Assembly: GCF_905475395.1 (NCBI RefSeq)
Contig: NC_058337.1
Coordinates: 108,618,368-108,682,367 of the forward strand
Length of the DNA: 64,000 nt
Reading direction: 5' to 3'
Origin: Chrysoperla carnea
Taxonomy: Eukaryota > Arthropoda > Insecta > Neuroptera > Chrysopidae
The notes below the pieces were generated by a model. The model did no database searches, was not told where the DNA came from, and saw nothing but the letters and a program-made list of their open reading frames with translations. Positions within the stretch are counted from its first letter, which is position 1; each line of letters starts with the position of its first letter. Shown here one piece after another: positions 50,749-63,924 of the stretch. Position numbers and translations under genes: made by a program.

Positions 50749-53700
50749 CTCACTTTGCAACGTTGGAGATTCCGTGCGCTGATTTTTTCTTTCTTCAAAT
50801 AAGTGGCAATTTTTTTTTATTGAAATAAATTATAAAAATAACATTTTTATGTAACTTTTATTACAGTTATAAATTAAACATAATACATAGAAATAGATAA
50901 AAACATAATTTTTATGTTCGAGAGAAAAAAAAACTTTTTTGATCGTAAAAAAACACTTGTGAAAAATCATGTACTACGCATTCTTGATTTTATTATTTAA
51001 ATGCTTTTTTAATTAAATATTAATTAGACAATTAATTGTATCATAAAAATTTTTGTGGATTTATGTATGAATTTTTTTTAGATATTTAAATCTCTGTTTT
51101 TTGTTATATTTAAAATTATTGTTTTTTTTTTATAAGTAATTTATGCAATTTTTGTGTTTGTGTGTAATGGCTGTCAAATAAATTAATAAATGTTTGAAAA
51201 TTAAAAAGCATATAAATTATTATTTCCTGGCATGATAATATGTATTTGTAATTTATTGAATTTAATAAATTAAATTGTTTTTACTCGAATTTTTACACAT
51301 TTTTGTTTTCCGTTATGTAATATTAATAAAAAAATAATTATATTTTGAAAATGAACAAAAATATATATTATGTAAAAAAATGTAAACAAACTTTGGACTT
51401 TTTATTAAAATTTATTTTTATCAATTTAATAAATGTTGTTTGATCATTTAGTACTATTTATCTATTTTATTTTATCCTGAACCGATTTCAATAATCTATT
51501 TATTTGTAAAAAAAAATTATAATTTTCGAAAGCAATTTTACTTGAAAATGGAATTCAAGATTTTTAGCTATTAAACGAATGTTCAATAGATGAGCAAGTG
51601 TCAGTTCTTTAAAAGACTTATCATTGACTTGGCTTAAAAGTCATAAAATTTAGTTTTATTGGCGAGGGCACGGTTTACTAAAGTACGTCTTTGTACTCGG
51701 TAAATAAATATCGTATGCATGATTAAAAGTAAACAAGAAAAACAAAAAGTAATAATACGTCTTCGTACTTAACATATCTCACAAGTTTTGAATAGAAGTA
51801 CCCCGTCCTATTTCCTTGCTAAGAGTGCGTTATAAGGTAATTTTTAGACAATCAGCAGTATGACAAGACTATTGATAAATTTTTCAAATCTCCATTATCT
51901 CATCTGATCACTATAGTCCATCAATTAGTAGTACCTAGTCAATAGAAATGAAATCGAATATAATATTCAATACACACTGTAAACGCTCGGGAAAATCATT
52001 TTCCCTGTAAAATGCACTCTCTGCAAATTTCATCTATTTCCTTTCAATTAAGTGTAGGTTTTGGTTCCGTACTATATCTAATGAACAAACCTGAACGGAA
52101 TTCATAAAGTAGATTTTTTCAAACTTGAACGGAACTAAACCGCAATTTCCTCAGCTTCGTCAAATAAGAGGTGCCCCATAATTTACACACGAAGTAATTT
52201 TGATAGAAAATTTTATATATGATTATTTAAATTATATCACAATAAAGACTCAATAAATATTTATTTGGCCAAAATGATTCTTGACCATTATGCAAAAATG
52301 TACTATAACATCTCCGAATTTTGAACTTCATGGCATGAGTGGTCGCGGACTGGTTATTGGATTGAGGATACTTAGATTTGCTTGCAGGGAACTAAAAGAC
52401 TTTAGAAACAACTCAAATAAGTATATAAAAGATTAAGGTAAACAGAACCTGCGCCAGGAGATAGCTTTCATATTTTTGATCAATTGGACGTTCAATGGGT
52501 AAAAATGAGCACTGATCAAATGCAAATTTCAAATTTTCGTACGTTGGTTTCAGCTATGCAAACTGGCCAAATACATAATATTAGGTAATCAAAACATTTG
52601 CAGGGAGAGATAGAACCTCTATTCCGCATAAAAATGATTTTGATGAATAACAGTCAAATCAAGGACCGACCGACCTATGCAAAGTTTTTTTGTTTAAATA
52701 ATAAACAAATAGTACAAAAAGTTTGTTCTTTTTGTGCATTCAATGTATCCAAGCCGTTTTTCCATACATCTACAAATGAAGGACACATTGCAGATTGCGA
52801 AAATTTGAGTCAGCAGCAACTTGTAAGATTTTGGTAATTACAAAAGTTTCACCTACAGGTTTTGAAAATTAAAACGTTTTTGGAGGTTTTACGAAAATTA
52901 TTAATCTACAGCTATTGAACTTGAAATTTCAGATAAAAACGAACAACTTCATTCTTTTAGAAACTAAAAAGGAATCTAAGAAGCAAAATTATGATTATGA
53001 AGATTGATATTTCATTATTTCCATATTTTAGGCAGCTAGTTAAGTTGAAATTCTGAAAATCCGCTTTCATGTAAGAAATCTTCCATTTTTAATTCAATTG
53101 GATAAAAAATAATATTTCATTTTTACTCTACGATAACAAAGTTTAAAATACCTTAGATTTAATATAAAATTTTGGAAAGCGTTGGGTAAAGAGACAATGC
53201 CGTTTGATGAAAAAAATTGAAGGTATTATGAAAAATTTAATCGAAATACCATGTTGATTGATGAATTTGTAATCTTATTTAAAATGAAAATGAACAACCA
53301 CGAAAATAAGAAGAAAAGCTTTAACATTTTAACTAAAATTTATTTTACCAAATTTTAAATGATAAAATAACCTCGAATATATTTTAGTAAATTTTTTTAA
53401 TAAATCTCAAAAAAAATTTGATAGATAATCCAAATGCCAATAGAAAAAAATGTGATTTAATTATTGAATAGTAGACGAATCAAGCAAAATTTTTTAACCA
53501 ACAAAAATCAGAAAAATCATTAATCCAAATATGTAACTAACGCATTTACCTAACCTAAAAATAACGTTGATTACTGAAATGATTTTAGCAACCAAAATAA
53601 ACTCCGCAAGTGTAGAGAGAAAGTTTTTTATGATAAAAAGGAAACCTTTAGATTTTTTATGATAGAGATGCTATTAGAATTTAATACAAGTAAGTATTCA

Positions 53701-56700
53701 GTATTTAGTTTAGGATCAAAAACTTTAATATGTACTATTATAAAAAAAGGGTTAGGTTTTATCATCATGTTTATTTTTTTATTGCGGTATATGGGAAGTA
53801 GTGGTCAAATGGTGAACTAAAAATTATTATACACTTTGAAAAAAGTGAATACCGTTTGCCGTTTTATAATATAATCTTTGCATTCATAAGATTTGAAAAT
53901 ATAACTTAGATACACTTAGGTCTAAGTATTTAAGTAAACCGAAACATAGGTAATCAATTTTCCGACGCCAATGGAAAATATTGTCCATTTAAATGTAAGT
54001 TATTAATAAATTTCTCGGAAAAATATGATCAAAAGATTCTCTTAAGAGTAAAAATTATATTTTCTACCAACAGCTAAGATAAAAGGAATGATTAATTCAA
54101 AGAAGTAGCAACGATGTGTAGATGGTAGATTTAATCTCATTGCTCGAAGTTCGATATTATTTACATCGCTAGTAAGTAAAATTAAAAATATTCTAGAACC
54201 AGAAAATAGATGTTGAAGCTTGCGAAGGCAAAGTAACCAAATTTTCGTTATTCTGGCTTTTGACAGTGCCATCAGGTGACTTCTATGTAGGGTATTTAAT
54301 TAATCAAAATTGATTTTTGGAGTGATCATAATAGACAAGTCTTTATATCTCGATGATCAAAAAATCGATTTTTTGATATTTCTACGTTCAAGCAAGTACA
54401 AAATTAGAGGTACACAATTGGTTTTACTACAGTCCTAAATGAAAAAATTTCAAAACTTTATGGATCCACGAAATACGCGAGAAAATCACTCATACATAAA
54501 TAAAACGTTCAAATTCACGCAAAAAGTAGACAAATTCCAGACAACATCAATATTTTTACAAATCGAGCTGAAAGAGGGAAGATGTTTTGAGAAATAATGA
54601 AAAATTGAATGATGATACCTTGATGACTTTTGGTTATATCGTGGAAAATTCACAGAACATTTTTTAATTTAGCATAAATCTACGACGAAACGGCAAACTC
54701 CAAATGTTCATATCTCCAATACGTGGTGCTCTTAATTGATATTTCAAAAAAGGGTTAAGGGAAAGTTTTTTAACAATGATACAGATACACATATGTATTT
54801 CAAAAAAAGGATTACAATAATTGTAATAGATACCTTTTTAGAACAAAAAATCGTATCATAAAATAGAAAGTAAAGGGTTAAAAAATTATTGAGGTGTTTG
54901 AACGATGTATACAGATTTTATATACTCCTTCAGCTTTCTAATTTTTTTGAAAGAAATCTTAGAATTATTCCTTGTAAAAAAACAACTTGAATTCAGTATT
55001 AACTGTGATTTCTTCCAAATGTGATGTGTGATTAACAACTAACGCCGTAAGAAAATAATTACTTTGACTTAGAATCAAATTCAAATAGATTAAAATTACC
55101 CAAGAGATTGGCGAAGTACATTTGAACGGGTAAGAAAATTTTAAATACCGTTTTTGTAAGTAATTTTTATTTTTGTCCCATATTTCTTTTTTTTTTTATT
55201 GAAGTCTGCTCAGCCTTTTGCAAACATGTGAATCAAGGAATTGGAATTACAAAATTTCATTACTGAATAAATCTGTCAACATGCAGAAAATTTTTGCTTC
55301 TTAACTTAAATATCAATAACGGTATAGACATTTTTCTATGAGACAAATCAATTTTGAATTAGGAAAGGTTATTTTGTATATTTTGTGCCAAAATTTTGAA
55401 ATTTAAGGAATAATTTTAATTAAGATAAAATATTTCGTTCTTAACCCACTAAACTATCAAACTATGTTTATACTTTAAGCTTTTGATTGAAATAATATGA
55501 TACTGGCTTCAATTGAGTCTTAATCAAATTTTAATATTGAATTATAACATTTGTGTTCGCCGTGACACTTGAAATACAAAGTTCAAATCCTGTTTAACGA
55601 AGTCATGTTAATCTGTAATCTATTTTAATTAATTTCTGATAAATTTGGGCTCGGAACATCTCATATTTTTCATATTTAGACACGTGAATATGTGACTATA
55701 AGCTAACTAATTTCAAATATTACGGTGAAGTTCCAATATATTATTTCGGGCGGTGGCGTTAGAAATAATCTTTATAACTTTTAGAAAAACTCGAACTCCA
55801 TAACTGTTCATGTTTTTTACGTAAAGTTCGCTATTAATGATTGACTATTAATAAGCATCGAGTATGTACTTTTCGTTTATTAGTACTATGTTTTATTTTC
55901 AATTCTTAAAAATATTTTAAACTTCTATTAAATGATCAATTAATTTGATTTTGTTAAGTAAATTGCAATTTTTATTTTCGCATAATAAATCAAAGCGTAT
56001 GCAATAATATAATGAATATAATTCAAGTATAAAGTATCGTCTACTTCCCGAATGGTTTCAATACATCACGGTTGCTATATTGAATGGTAATTCTATTGTC
56101 TGCATATAAACTGCAGCCATTATTATTTTTCATCTAGTAAAGTGTAAAATATGCAGACATGTATAACTACTGGATATGTTTTCAAACATTCTTCATTTTA
56201 TCAAAAATATTCGTAAGATCGAGTGCAGGTATTAGATTATTATTTCAGAACGGCTGGAAATTAGACTCAACTTAATTGCGGGGATTACTCTTTCAAGAAT
56301 CGGCAAAATATTTAATAACAACTTTTAAATTGATGAATATTCATTGAGGATAAAATTCATACGCCTTTGGCTAGTGAGGTTCTTGTATGAAGTAAATACG
56401 TCTTGAGTCAACAATCACAGTAACTATAGTTATAGACATAAAGTATTTGACTGTTTAAAAATTAAAGTTATACGTACAAGTAAATATTTTCATGAACCAA
56501 GCATATATTTACTTGCTACCATAGAATATATTTTCTTGCAACGAGTACCTACTTTTTTTTAATATCTTCTTTGTTAAACATTATCCTAAAAAACATTCTT
56601 CAATTTTAAGCACAGTAACAGAAAATTTTCCGTGTCCTTAAAAGAGAATGAATACCCCAAATTAAATTTTTTTAAGAAGAACCGACGAATTTGTCAACAG

Positions 56701-59700
56701 TCTTTCAAGTTTTCAGACGTTTTGAAATGACTTCTTAATTGTAAGCCTAGCTCTAGATCTAGATTATACAGTTGATTTTATGAGATACAGTGCCAAATGA
56801 TCTGGAACACACTTGGTACCGACATACGTTTAATGCATATGCATGCACATCAGTCATCAACCTAACGAGTAAATTCAAAGCATGAAAACATGCAATTCAT
56901 AATTTTTTTCTATCAGTATCAAATACTTAGACATAGAAGGCAGACACCATGCTTTCCCATTTCCGGGGGATTCATATTATTAACAAAAAATTACAAAATC
57001 GTATAGTAAAGAGTGTACTTCGTTTCCGTTTACTTTTGGAGAAGCAAGCCAAGAGCGTAAAGAAATAGAAGTTTATTTTTGGTATGGACTTGTTTTTTAT
57101 TTTCATTCGTTTATATTTTTTAAACAAATTTATTAAAAATGCACAAAGAGAAGCCGCACCTGATATGAATTTTAATTGAATATAATTTTGAATTTTAAAT
57201 AAAAATATGGATAAATAACATGTACTTATTTCTTATGGTTATTGAATAGTAATTATACCAAAGATTCTGAGAAGTGCGTAAAATGTTTATATTTATGAAG
57301 TCATTTTCTTTCTCTTCCAAAAATTTCTTAAAATATCTGTCGTTTGTTAATTACATCAGACTTTTGTTATCAAATTTATTAACGTAGATATTGAGAATTT
57401 TAATGACTTTCATGATTATCAAGAAATGCAAAAATTCATGTTAAATTGAAAGATAAAAAAAAGTTTAAAAAGTTAAACCAAAGTAGTTTTGGTATTTTTA
57501 ACAACTTGTGATATACAAAAATAATTCTATACGAAGTTTTAAGGTGTATTATTTTATGAGGAGGAAAAATTTTGTACAAAAAATCAGACTCAAATACACT
57601 AAAGTTCTAGAAAACACTAAAGTTCTAGATTGATGAGTGAAATTTTTCCAGTGAAGTTAGTAGAAAGGCACTAAAACTTTCCAAAAAACTTTCATAAACA
57701 TACTTTTTTCGAAAACTTTATTCTGTTCAATTTGGTCTCAGTGTTGGATATTCTGTTGTGAAGTTTCATACATCAATTGACTTGTTCTTAAAAACGGGTG
57801 ATAAATTACATCATTGGATTCCCTTTTTCTCGGATTTTGAAACTAAATTACTGCTAAATGGCTAGATCGGAATAATTTCCGAGATATTCTAAGTATTCAA
57901 TCCAGATAGAATTTTATCAAAATAAGTTTTTGTTTTGAATTGGTTGAAAAGGAAAATAGGCTTTTAGATTTTAGCATTTTTATTTATAAGTGAGTTAATT
58001 TTGTTTAGACTACTCTCAATGAATCAGACTTTATATCTTAACAATTTAATAACACTAAGTCTTGGGGAATTTATATTTAAACTGTATTCTTAGAGCAAAG
58101 TCGTTTGTATTAAACTTTCAAGGGCAAGATTATTATGAATCATATTCCGATTTTAATGGGTTGTTTTTTTTGACTTTTACGGACATATTTACCATATTTT
58201 AATATGGTAAAGAATAAAATGTTAACAGTTATCCAAAAATTTATTTAAATTTTAGTAGTAGTTGTAAAGCAACCAGCCTGGAAATATTTATTTTATAATA
58301 TTAACTAACCATTTCGATTAAAGGAATTTGGAAGCCATATAAACGCGTACAGGATATGGCGACTGACAATGTTATAGCCATAGTTACAGTTTTGTTTTTG
58401 TTTTTAAAGAAAAACTCCACAAAAACTTAGCTGTTCGTTTATAGTGGAAAACTGGGATTAGAACTATATTTTATATTTTTCTTTATTTAGTGGAAGTTGT
58501 CTCAATAACAAATTAAATTGATATATATATATTCGTAAATAATTTTGATCAAGATAACTATTTGCAGGCAAAAGTTTGAATATTTTTCGAACTAAATCAT
58601 AAATTGCCAAAGACTAATCTATGCGGTGGACTATGTCAATTTTTCAGTTTAAAATTTTTGGTTGACAATTACTATATCTTGAATATCCAACTTTGTTCTT
58701 GCTCAAATTCCATCGGCCTGGACAAATTAATGTCCTACAATGGTTTATGGCTTTAGGTGGCTAGCTTAAATTTAATTTTTCTCAATGGCTTACCATGGGA
58801 GCTTTCATTTAGTGCATGGTTGTTGATTAGGTTTTAATCATTAAAATTAATTGACTAAAAAATTTGTGAAGAAAGATTATATTTAAATTATGTAAACAGA
58901 AATGATTTAGTTTTTGCCTAATTAATAGCTTGATTTTTAAGAGTAAATTTTATAGCTTCATATTTAGAGGTAAATATATTACGATTCTGTTAATCCATTT
59001 TGGAATTCAAACAAAATAAATAACACGGCAAGAAACAATAAATAATTCGTTATAAGCTGCCATAAAACAGATTAATTACCAAGATTAACACTTTATTTAT
59101 ACTTTAATAAAACATTTTAATAAAAACCAAAAAACTAATTTATAGCAACCTATAATAACGATGGATTATAATAAGTAAGACAAAATGTTGAACCTTGGAT
59201 TAAAGCTCAGTTTCTTGAAAGGAATTGTCATCTACATTGTAACGAAAATTTTTTGAATCGAAGTAAGCGTGTTCACGTGTCTGTTGATGTTTTTTTAACA
59301 AGTAAATATTCCTTGAGACCACGATTTCAGTTCTAAAGTCAAGAAAATATGTATTTATTAGTAATTAATATAGAGCAATTTCTTAAATTAAGACTCAAGA
59401 CAATGAATTATACGAATACAAAATCTACTTATTATAAAGAACTAGCAGCGGAGCAAATAATTTTTTTCTCTGCTTATGTTTTTAAAATAGAAATTGAACT
59501 CTCTAGTTTAAATATTTTACTTCGATTAGATATTGAATTTTGCGTTTTAAATCACAATTTACCTAAATTGATTGATGGGTAGGTAATTTTTTATCCTACT
59601 TTTCAGTTCTATGCATGAAATATAATGTTGAGTGGGTATAGTTTAATCAGGCAGCCTTTTACCTTGGATTAAAACAACAAACATCCTGTATTAGTGATCG

Positions 59701-60590
59701 AATAACATATCTGACTGTTCTTTGTCTAAAACTGTTAAAAGTGTAACTGGATGCTTACAGAAGCCAGTACTTATATGGGCTTGCTTTCACATACAATCAG
59801 TAGGACAGATATATGGTTCACCATGAGCTTGAAAAACTCATAAAAGTATAAAAGATGTTGTAGAAATAAAGATGCCTTAAGGTAAGCCCTTTGCCATTGT
59901 TATTAAAAAAATTATTTTGCCATGCCACAAACCGATAGCCGGTGTTGCCATGCAAAAAATAGAACTGTGATGATAGGCTTATACTAGTAGGTATTGAATT
60001 AATTGGAAAGCATAGAAATTTACTACAATACTGTACAAATGTATGCCTGTGAACTGTTCAAATATTTTAAAATATTCCTTTGAAAAATTTATAAATGGAA
60101 CTAATCCAAGCTACAACACTCTCCTGCATTTATAGGAATTAAAACCAAAAGTATTAAAATCATACACTCGAAAATAAATTGGTTAGTTATTATTATTGTT
60201 CCTAAACACTATGACAAGTGCATCATCATTTTTAACAAAAACAAAAACATTTTTAAAAAGGTACCAATAAAAAAAATAGTAACTAAGTAATATCACAAGC
60301 AAGAAACTCTTTTAAAGAGAGTGTGTGCCACGCGTTTCAAATGTACGGTTTAACTATAATTCATGTAAGAAAATATCACATAAAAATTTTTATAGCAACA
60401 TAAACATTTTTATTGTTATTTTATTATTTATGGCTTAACTAAAATCTGAAGACAGTTTTTTTTTTAAAACAACAACAAAATAGTTTTTTAATTTATCCAA
60501 AATAATTTTTAATAATCATTGAAAAAAATTCGAACAAAAATGTTTAAATTACCCGTTCGAAAAAAAAGAAACAAGTAGTAGAAAATACAT
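50749..60590. other. AT-rich intergenic DNA, no gene seen
   Basis: Extremely AT-rich around 50,800-51,550. The words ACGTCTTTGTACT and ACGTCTTCGTACT recur at about 51,685 and 51,758. Open frames (52,598-52,837; 54,042-54,272; 59,349-59,582) show no domain. A segment near 56,465-56,560 shares CATATATTTACTTGCTACC with about 11,485. Confidence 0.4.
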
Positions 60591-60980
60591 TCGAGTCGAT
60601 CAATATTTAATTCCCTGCGTATAATAATATTTTATTCTGGGTAGAAGCACAGTCAGACAACGGAGAACATACAGAATCAGCATCAAAATGCCTGATGCTG
60701 ATTCTCTGTATAGCGAGAGAATGGAAAACAATAATGGAGGGTCAATATTAGGTAGAGAACAGACATAGTGACTCGTTGTGGAATGGTGACGTGATGGAGT
60801 CTTCATATACACCAAAATACAACACACTCTCTTAACAAAATAAATGACTTGAATACAGGCAAACGATTGGCTTAAAGTACTGTCTCCCTTGTGTTACCAT
60901 GGTTACATTGAATCATGATGGGTCCTATATATATGTTTAGGTAGCTGCTGCTAGCTATTGACGATTCTCTTCTGTGAATG
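60591..60980. other. Higher-complexity non-coding island with a hairpin
   Basis: This stretch of about 390 bp is richer in GC than its flanks, with GCGAGAG (GAGA-like), GTGACGTGATGG and GTAGCTGCTGCTAGC words. A 75-codon minus-strand frame (60,600-60,827) lacks recognisable motifs. It may be a cis-regulatory element or an old TE. It adjoins the 61-kb MITE. Confidence 0.25.
60673..60705. repeat. Perfect 13-bp inverted repeat (hairpin)
   Basis: AGAATCAGCATCA (60,673-60,685) and TGATGCTGATTCT (60,693-60,705) are separated by AAATGCC. ATACAG / CTGTAT outside can extend the stem with a 2-nt bulge. The roughly 40-nt hairpin is shorter than a normal pre-miRNA. Confidence 0.75.
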
Positions 60981-61027
60981 CTGCAAATATGTATTATCCC
61001 GACTAGAAATTTTTTCGTGATCCTTAC

Positions 61028-61395
61028 CAGGGCCGGACCGGGCATACCCGATCTGGACCAGATAAGGTGTGTAACGCAGATGATGTACCTGGACCCGATC
61101 AGGAAAACCTTGTCGGGACCCGATCAGGAAAACCTTATCGGGGCCAGATCAGGCAAACTTTATCAAGACCCGATCAGGTAAACCTTATCGGGGCCCGATC
61201 AGGAAAACCTTATCTGGACCAGATAAGGTGTGTAACGCAGATGATGTACCTGGACCCGATCAGGAAATCCTTGTCGGGACCCAATCAGGAGAACTATATC
61301 GGGACCAGATTCGGAATTCCTAATCGGGTCCAAATCAATCATCTGCGTTACATACCTTGGCTAATCCAAATCCGGTATGCCCGGTCCGGGCCCTT
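61028..61395. mobile_element. MITE with hAT-like termini and 25-bp palindromic tandem repeats
   Basis: The terminal inverted repeats are about 56 bp: 61,028-61,084 and 61,338-61,394. Both read AGGGCC(C)GGACCGGGCATAC at the outside and GT(A/G)TGTAACGCAGATGAT inside, with few mismatches. The left end CAGGGCCGG is typical of hAT elements; the right end carries T in place of the matching C-complement. The interior is a GC-rich tandem array. There is no transposase, and the long open frames crossing it (60,978-61,181 and 61,067-61,585) only reflect absence of stops in the array. No clear 8-bp target duplication was found. Confidence 0.82.
61092..61340 (+). repeat. 25-bp tandem array inside the MITE
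   Basis: Units begin GACCCGATCAGG at 61,092, 61,117, 61,167, 61,253 and variants at 61,142, 61,192, 61,278, 61,303, at exact 25-bp steps within blocks. Consecutive units create CCCGATCAGG-AAAA-CCTTATCGGG, a 10-bp hairpin stem with one mismatch. A block starting ATCTGGACCAGATAAGGTGT is duplicated 161 bp apart (61,051 and 61,212), copying part of the terminal repeat into the interior. Confidence 0.85.
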
Positions 61396-61502
61396 TCAGA
61401 AACAATCTTGTAAAAATTATTACACTATTATTATTATTGTAATTAAAAATATTATTTATTATATATTAAAAATTGTGTACACAGCAAAAAAAAAAATAAT
61501 TT

Positions 61503-61995
61503 TTAAAAAAGTGAACAAAAAAAAGTTATTTTTTTATTTTCTTGTTTTTTTATCCTGGCTACTCTGTGGCCATCCCAATCTTTAGCATTATTTAGCACTG
61601 ACGATAATGCTTGATGCAATTTGGTGTCAGGAATAATATCTTGATTTTTTTGGGATTTTTGTCTTACAGCAGCTAAAATAAAAAATTTTAATTAATTATG
61701 TACGTAATTAAATAAGTAATAAAAAAATAATAATTATAATTATGTATAAAATAATAACATATGATTAAGAAATAATTAATTAGTTGTCAACGAGAGTAAT
61801 CCTGCAATATAAAATAACTTACATCCTTTTTATACAAGTGAAAAAATTTGTATCTTTGAAAATTTTTTTGTTTTGAGTTGCTTTTACCGCCACAAACGAC
61901 AGTGCTACGTCTCTTGATATATATGCTCGAATAATATTACCCATGTTACGAGTAATGGTATTTTTTCCATCAAGACAATAGTATAAACGTTTATT
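61503..61995 (-). pseudogene. Two-exon C-terminal fragment resembling DUF4806 proteins
   Basis: Minus-strand exon A (61,995-61,823) starts after TTCTTTTCCAG and ends at a GTAAGT donor. It reads NKRLYYCLDGKNTITRNMGN, then IIRAYISRDVALSFVAVKAT, then QNKKIFKDTNFFTCIKR. Exon B (about 61,672-61,503) follows TTTATTTTAG and contains IIPDTKLHQALSSVLNNAKD then WDGHRVARIKKQ before a stop. The order (R-x5-6-II-x4-SRDVAL, K-FKD, then a helix ending NAKDWDGHRVAR) resembles the C-terminal DUF4806 domain of insect proteins, which are often TE-associated. Exon A ends in phase 2. The strong exon-B acceptor gives the wrong frame, so either a weaker AAG acceptor (exon from 61,662) is used or there is a frameshift. 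No 5' exons were found, hence the partial/pseudogene call. Confidence 0.5.
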
Positions 61996-63222
61996 CTGGA
62001 AAAGAAAATTTATTTTAATTATTTGTGATTATATAATTATAATGATGATATCAAGTATGAAAACTTCAACATTGTCAGAGTCACTATATTAGATCTTTCT
62101 TATATTTATAAAATCAATATATCCTCAAAATTTCTTTTGGCTGTTCCTCCTCCAGACTATTTCCGCCAACTTAAATATTTCTGATTTTAAATAATACTGA
62201 AAATACTGAATAATTTTGAAAAAAAATTAATCAAAATCGGAGCTGTTATTGAGGACTCCTGACTAAAAACATATTCTGATGCGACTATAAGATGAATTTA
62301 AAACGAAAGATTTGATTATTACGCCAGTAAAATCTTACCAAAAAAACAGCTAAAATCACATAACGCGATGTAAAGGTACATTTTTGATTCGCAATTCCGA
62401 CCCGTTAGGAGAGTGTAAAACCACATTTAGCAATCAAAAAAGAGGTTGTGCTACCGGCGTAATAAAATTTTCGGACTTTTTTCAGTTCAATTCAAAAACA
62501 ATGAGCTTTTGGCAAGAATTGCTATTATCATTTGAAAAATAAACTAAATTTGGAACAATTTAAGCCGACCCACAGTTCCGTATGTCTAATACTTTTTGGG
62601 AGATGAAGCTTGAAAAATTTCAAAAAGATAAAATCAAATAAACAAAAGATTATCGTTAATTAATAACTTAATATTTTATACTAACCTTGTATGATTTACG
62701 GAATTAAACTTCAAAATGAAGCTTTAAACACAACACAAATTTATAAATAACCTAATTGTTTCGTTTATTCAGTTTTTTTATCAAACTTATAAATTTCACT
62801 TATAATTTATTAAAACTCTTGGTGTTAATGTACAAACTTGTTAATGTACATTTGTTGAATAGTTGACTTATATTTGTTATTTGTTAATTATTAGTCGGGT
62901 TTAATTAATAAAAGACCGCATGGATTTCATGATTTTTATTCAATGTCAAAATATCCTCTAACCTAACCTCATTCTACATTCTTATGCCTGGCCTACACGT
63001 GTACATATCATATATTTATGCCTGAGATATACTCTTGCCTGACACTTGTCACTTGTATATAAGTATATACATTTAAAACATACGATGAATACTTGCAAAT
63101 AAACAGGTTTGTGTTTGTCTACATAAATGTTCTAAACAAAAATAATATATTCACATAAAGTGACCACATGTTTGACTATCCTTTAAAAAATATAATCTAT
63201 CCAAAAAGGACAAGATTCAATT
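61996..63222. other. AT-rich DNA upstream of the DUF4806-like exons
   Basis: If the fragment is a gene, its 5' exons and promoter should be here or beyond the right edge, on the minus strand. I see only a repeat-like patch at about 62,390-62,460 (GTAAAACCACATTTAGCAAT, GTGCTACCGGCG) and no convincing exon. Confidence 0.35.
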
Positions 63223-63459
63223 TTGCTTATATTACAAATTGATAATATTTATACTTCTTCAGGTGAAAAAAATATTACAATTACTGGGCAAACACTAGAA
63301 AAGAGAAAACCAATTTACAACTATCCATGTTCATCAGAATCATTAAATATGTGGAAAGTGACTAGAAGAGATTCCAATATTATCACTTGTTCATTAACTA
63401 ACATTGAGAAAAAAATGATTTGTATTGACTTAAGTACAAATCAAAAAGAAAAATTGTAG
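63223..63459 (+). other. Exon-like open stretch, unrecognised product
   Basis: An open frame of 78 codons ends in TAG at 63,457. A pyrimidine-rich CTTCTTCAG at about 63,255-63,263 could be a splice acceptor. The part after it translates to GEKNITITGQTLEKRKPIYN and onwards, with two Cys, a WKVTRRDSN segment and a KKMICIDLS end. Its residue variety is higher than in the other chance frames here, but I recognise no domain and no partner exon. It could be a last exon of an unknown gene, a TE remnant, or chance. Confidence 0.22.
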
Positions 63460-63924
63460 ATATGTAATTCCTTTACTTCATACATGAAACACTCGCATAA
63501 AAAATATTGTATTATGTTGACTATGACATTTAATATCATAGCATACTTTGTTATTAAGTTATGTCATTATAATTAAATATATGCATTAAATTTTTTTTGT
63601 GTATTTTTCAAATTTAGGAACATGATATGTAATCCTAAGTTTATGATATCGATGTAACTTAAAAAAACGTTTATTTATCAAACATTAAATTTATTATTAT
63701 TACTCTTATTATTATTTCACCAGACCAATTATATTGAACGATTAGATTCATTAAAATTTATATGAAAAATATTTTGAATTGAATTAAATTATCATTTATT
63801 CCATTATAGACAAATGAATTTTAATCTGATCTGATACAAATACAACCTAACTCATGGTATCAACATGGCATGATGTGAAACATGTCATATACTTGATAAT
63901 CTTTTATATTATGATAACTGTATC

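Noticed and set aside
60673..60705. Hairpin considered as a novel microRNA
   Set aside because: The stem is about 13-17 bp with a 7-nt loop, too short for a canonical precursor, and pairing does not extend outward.
60978..61585. Two long overlapping open frames, one of 172 codons
   Set aside because: They cross the 25-bp tandem array, whose units lack stops in several frames; since 25 is not a multiple of three the peptide cycles through three frames. It has no domain and the 3' half is AT-rich filler.
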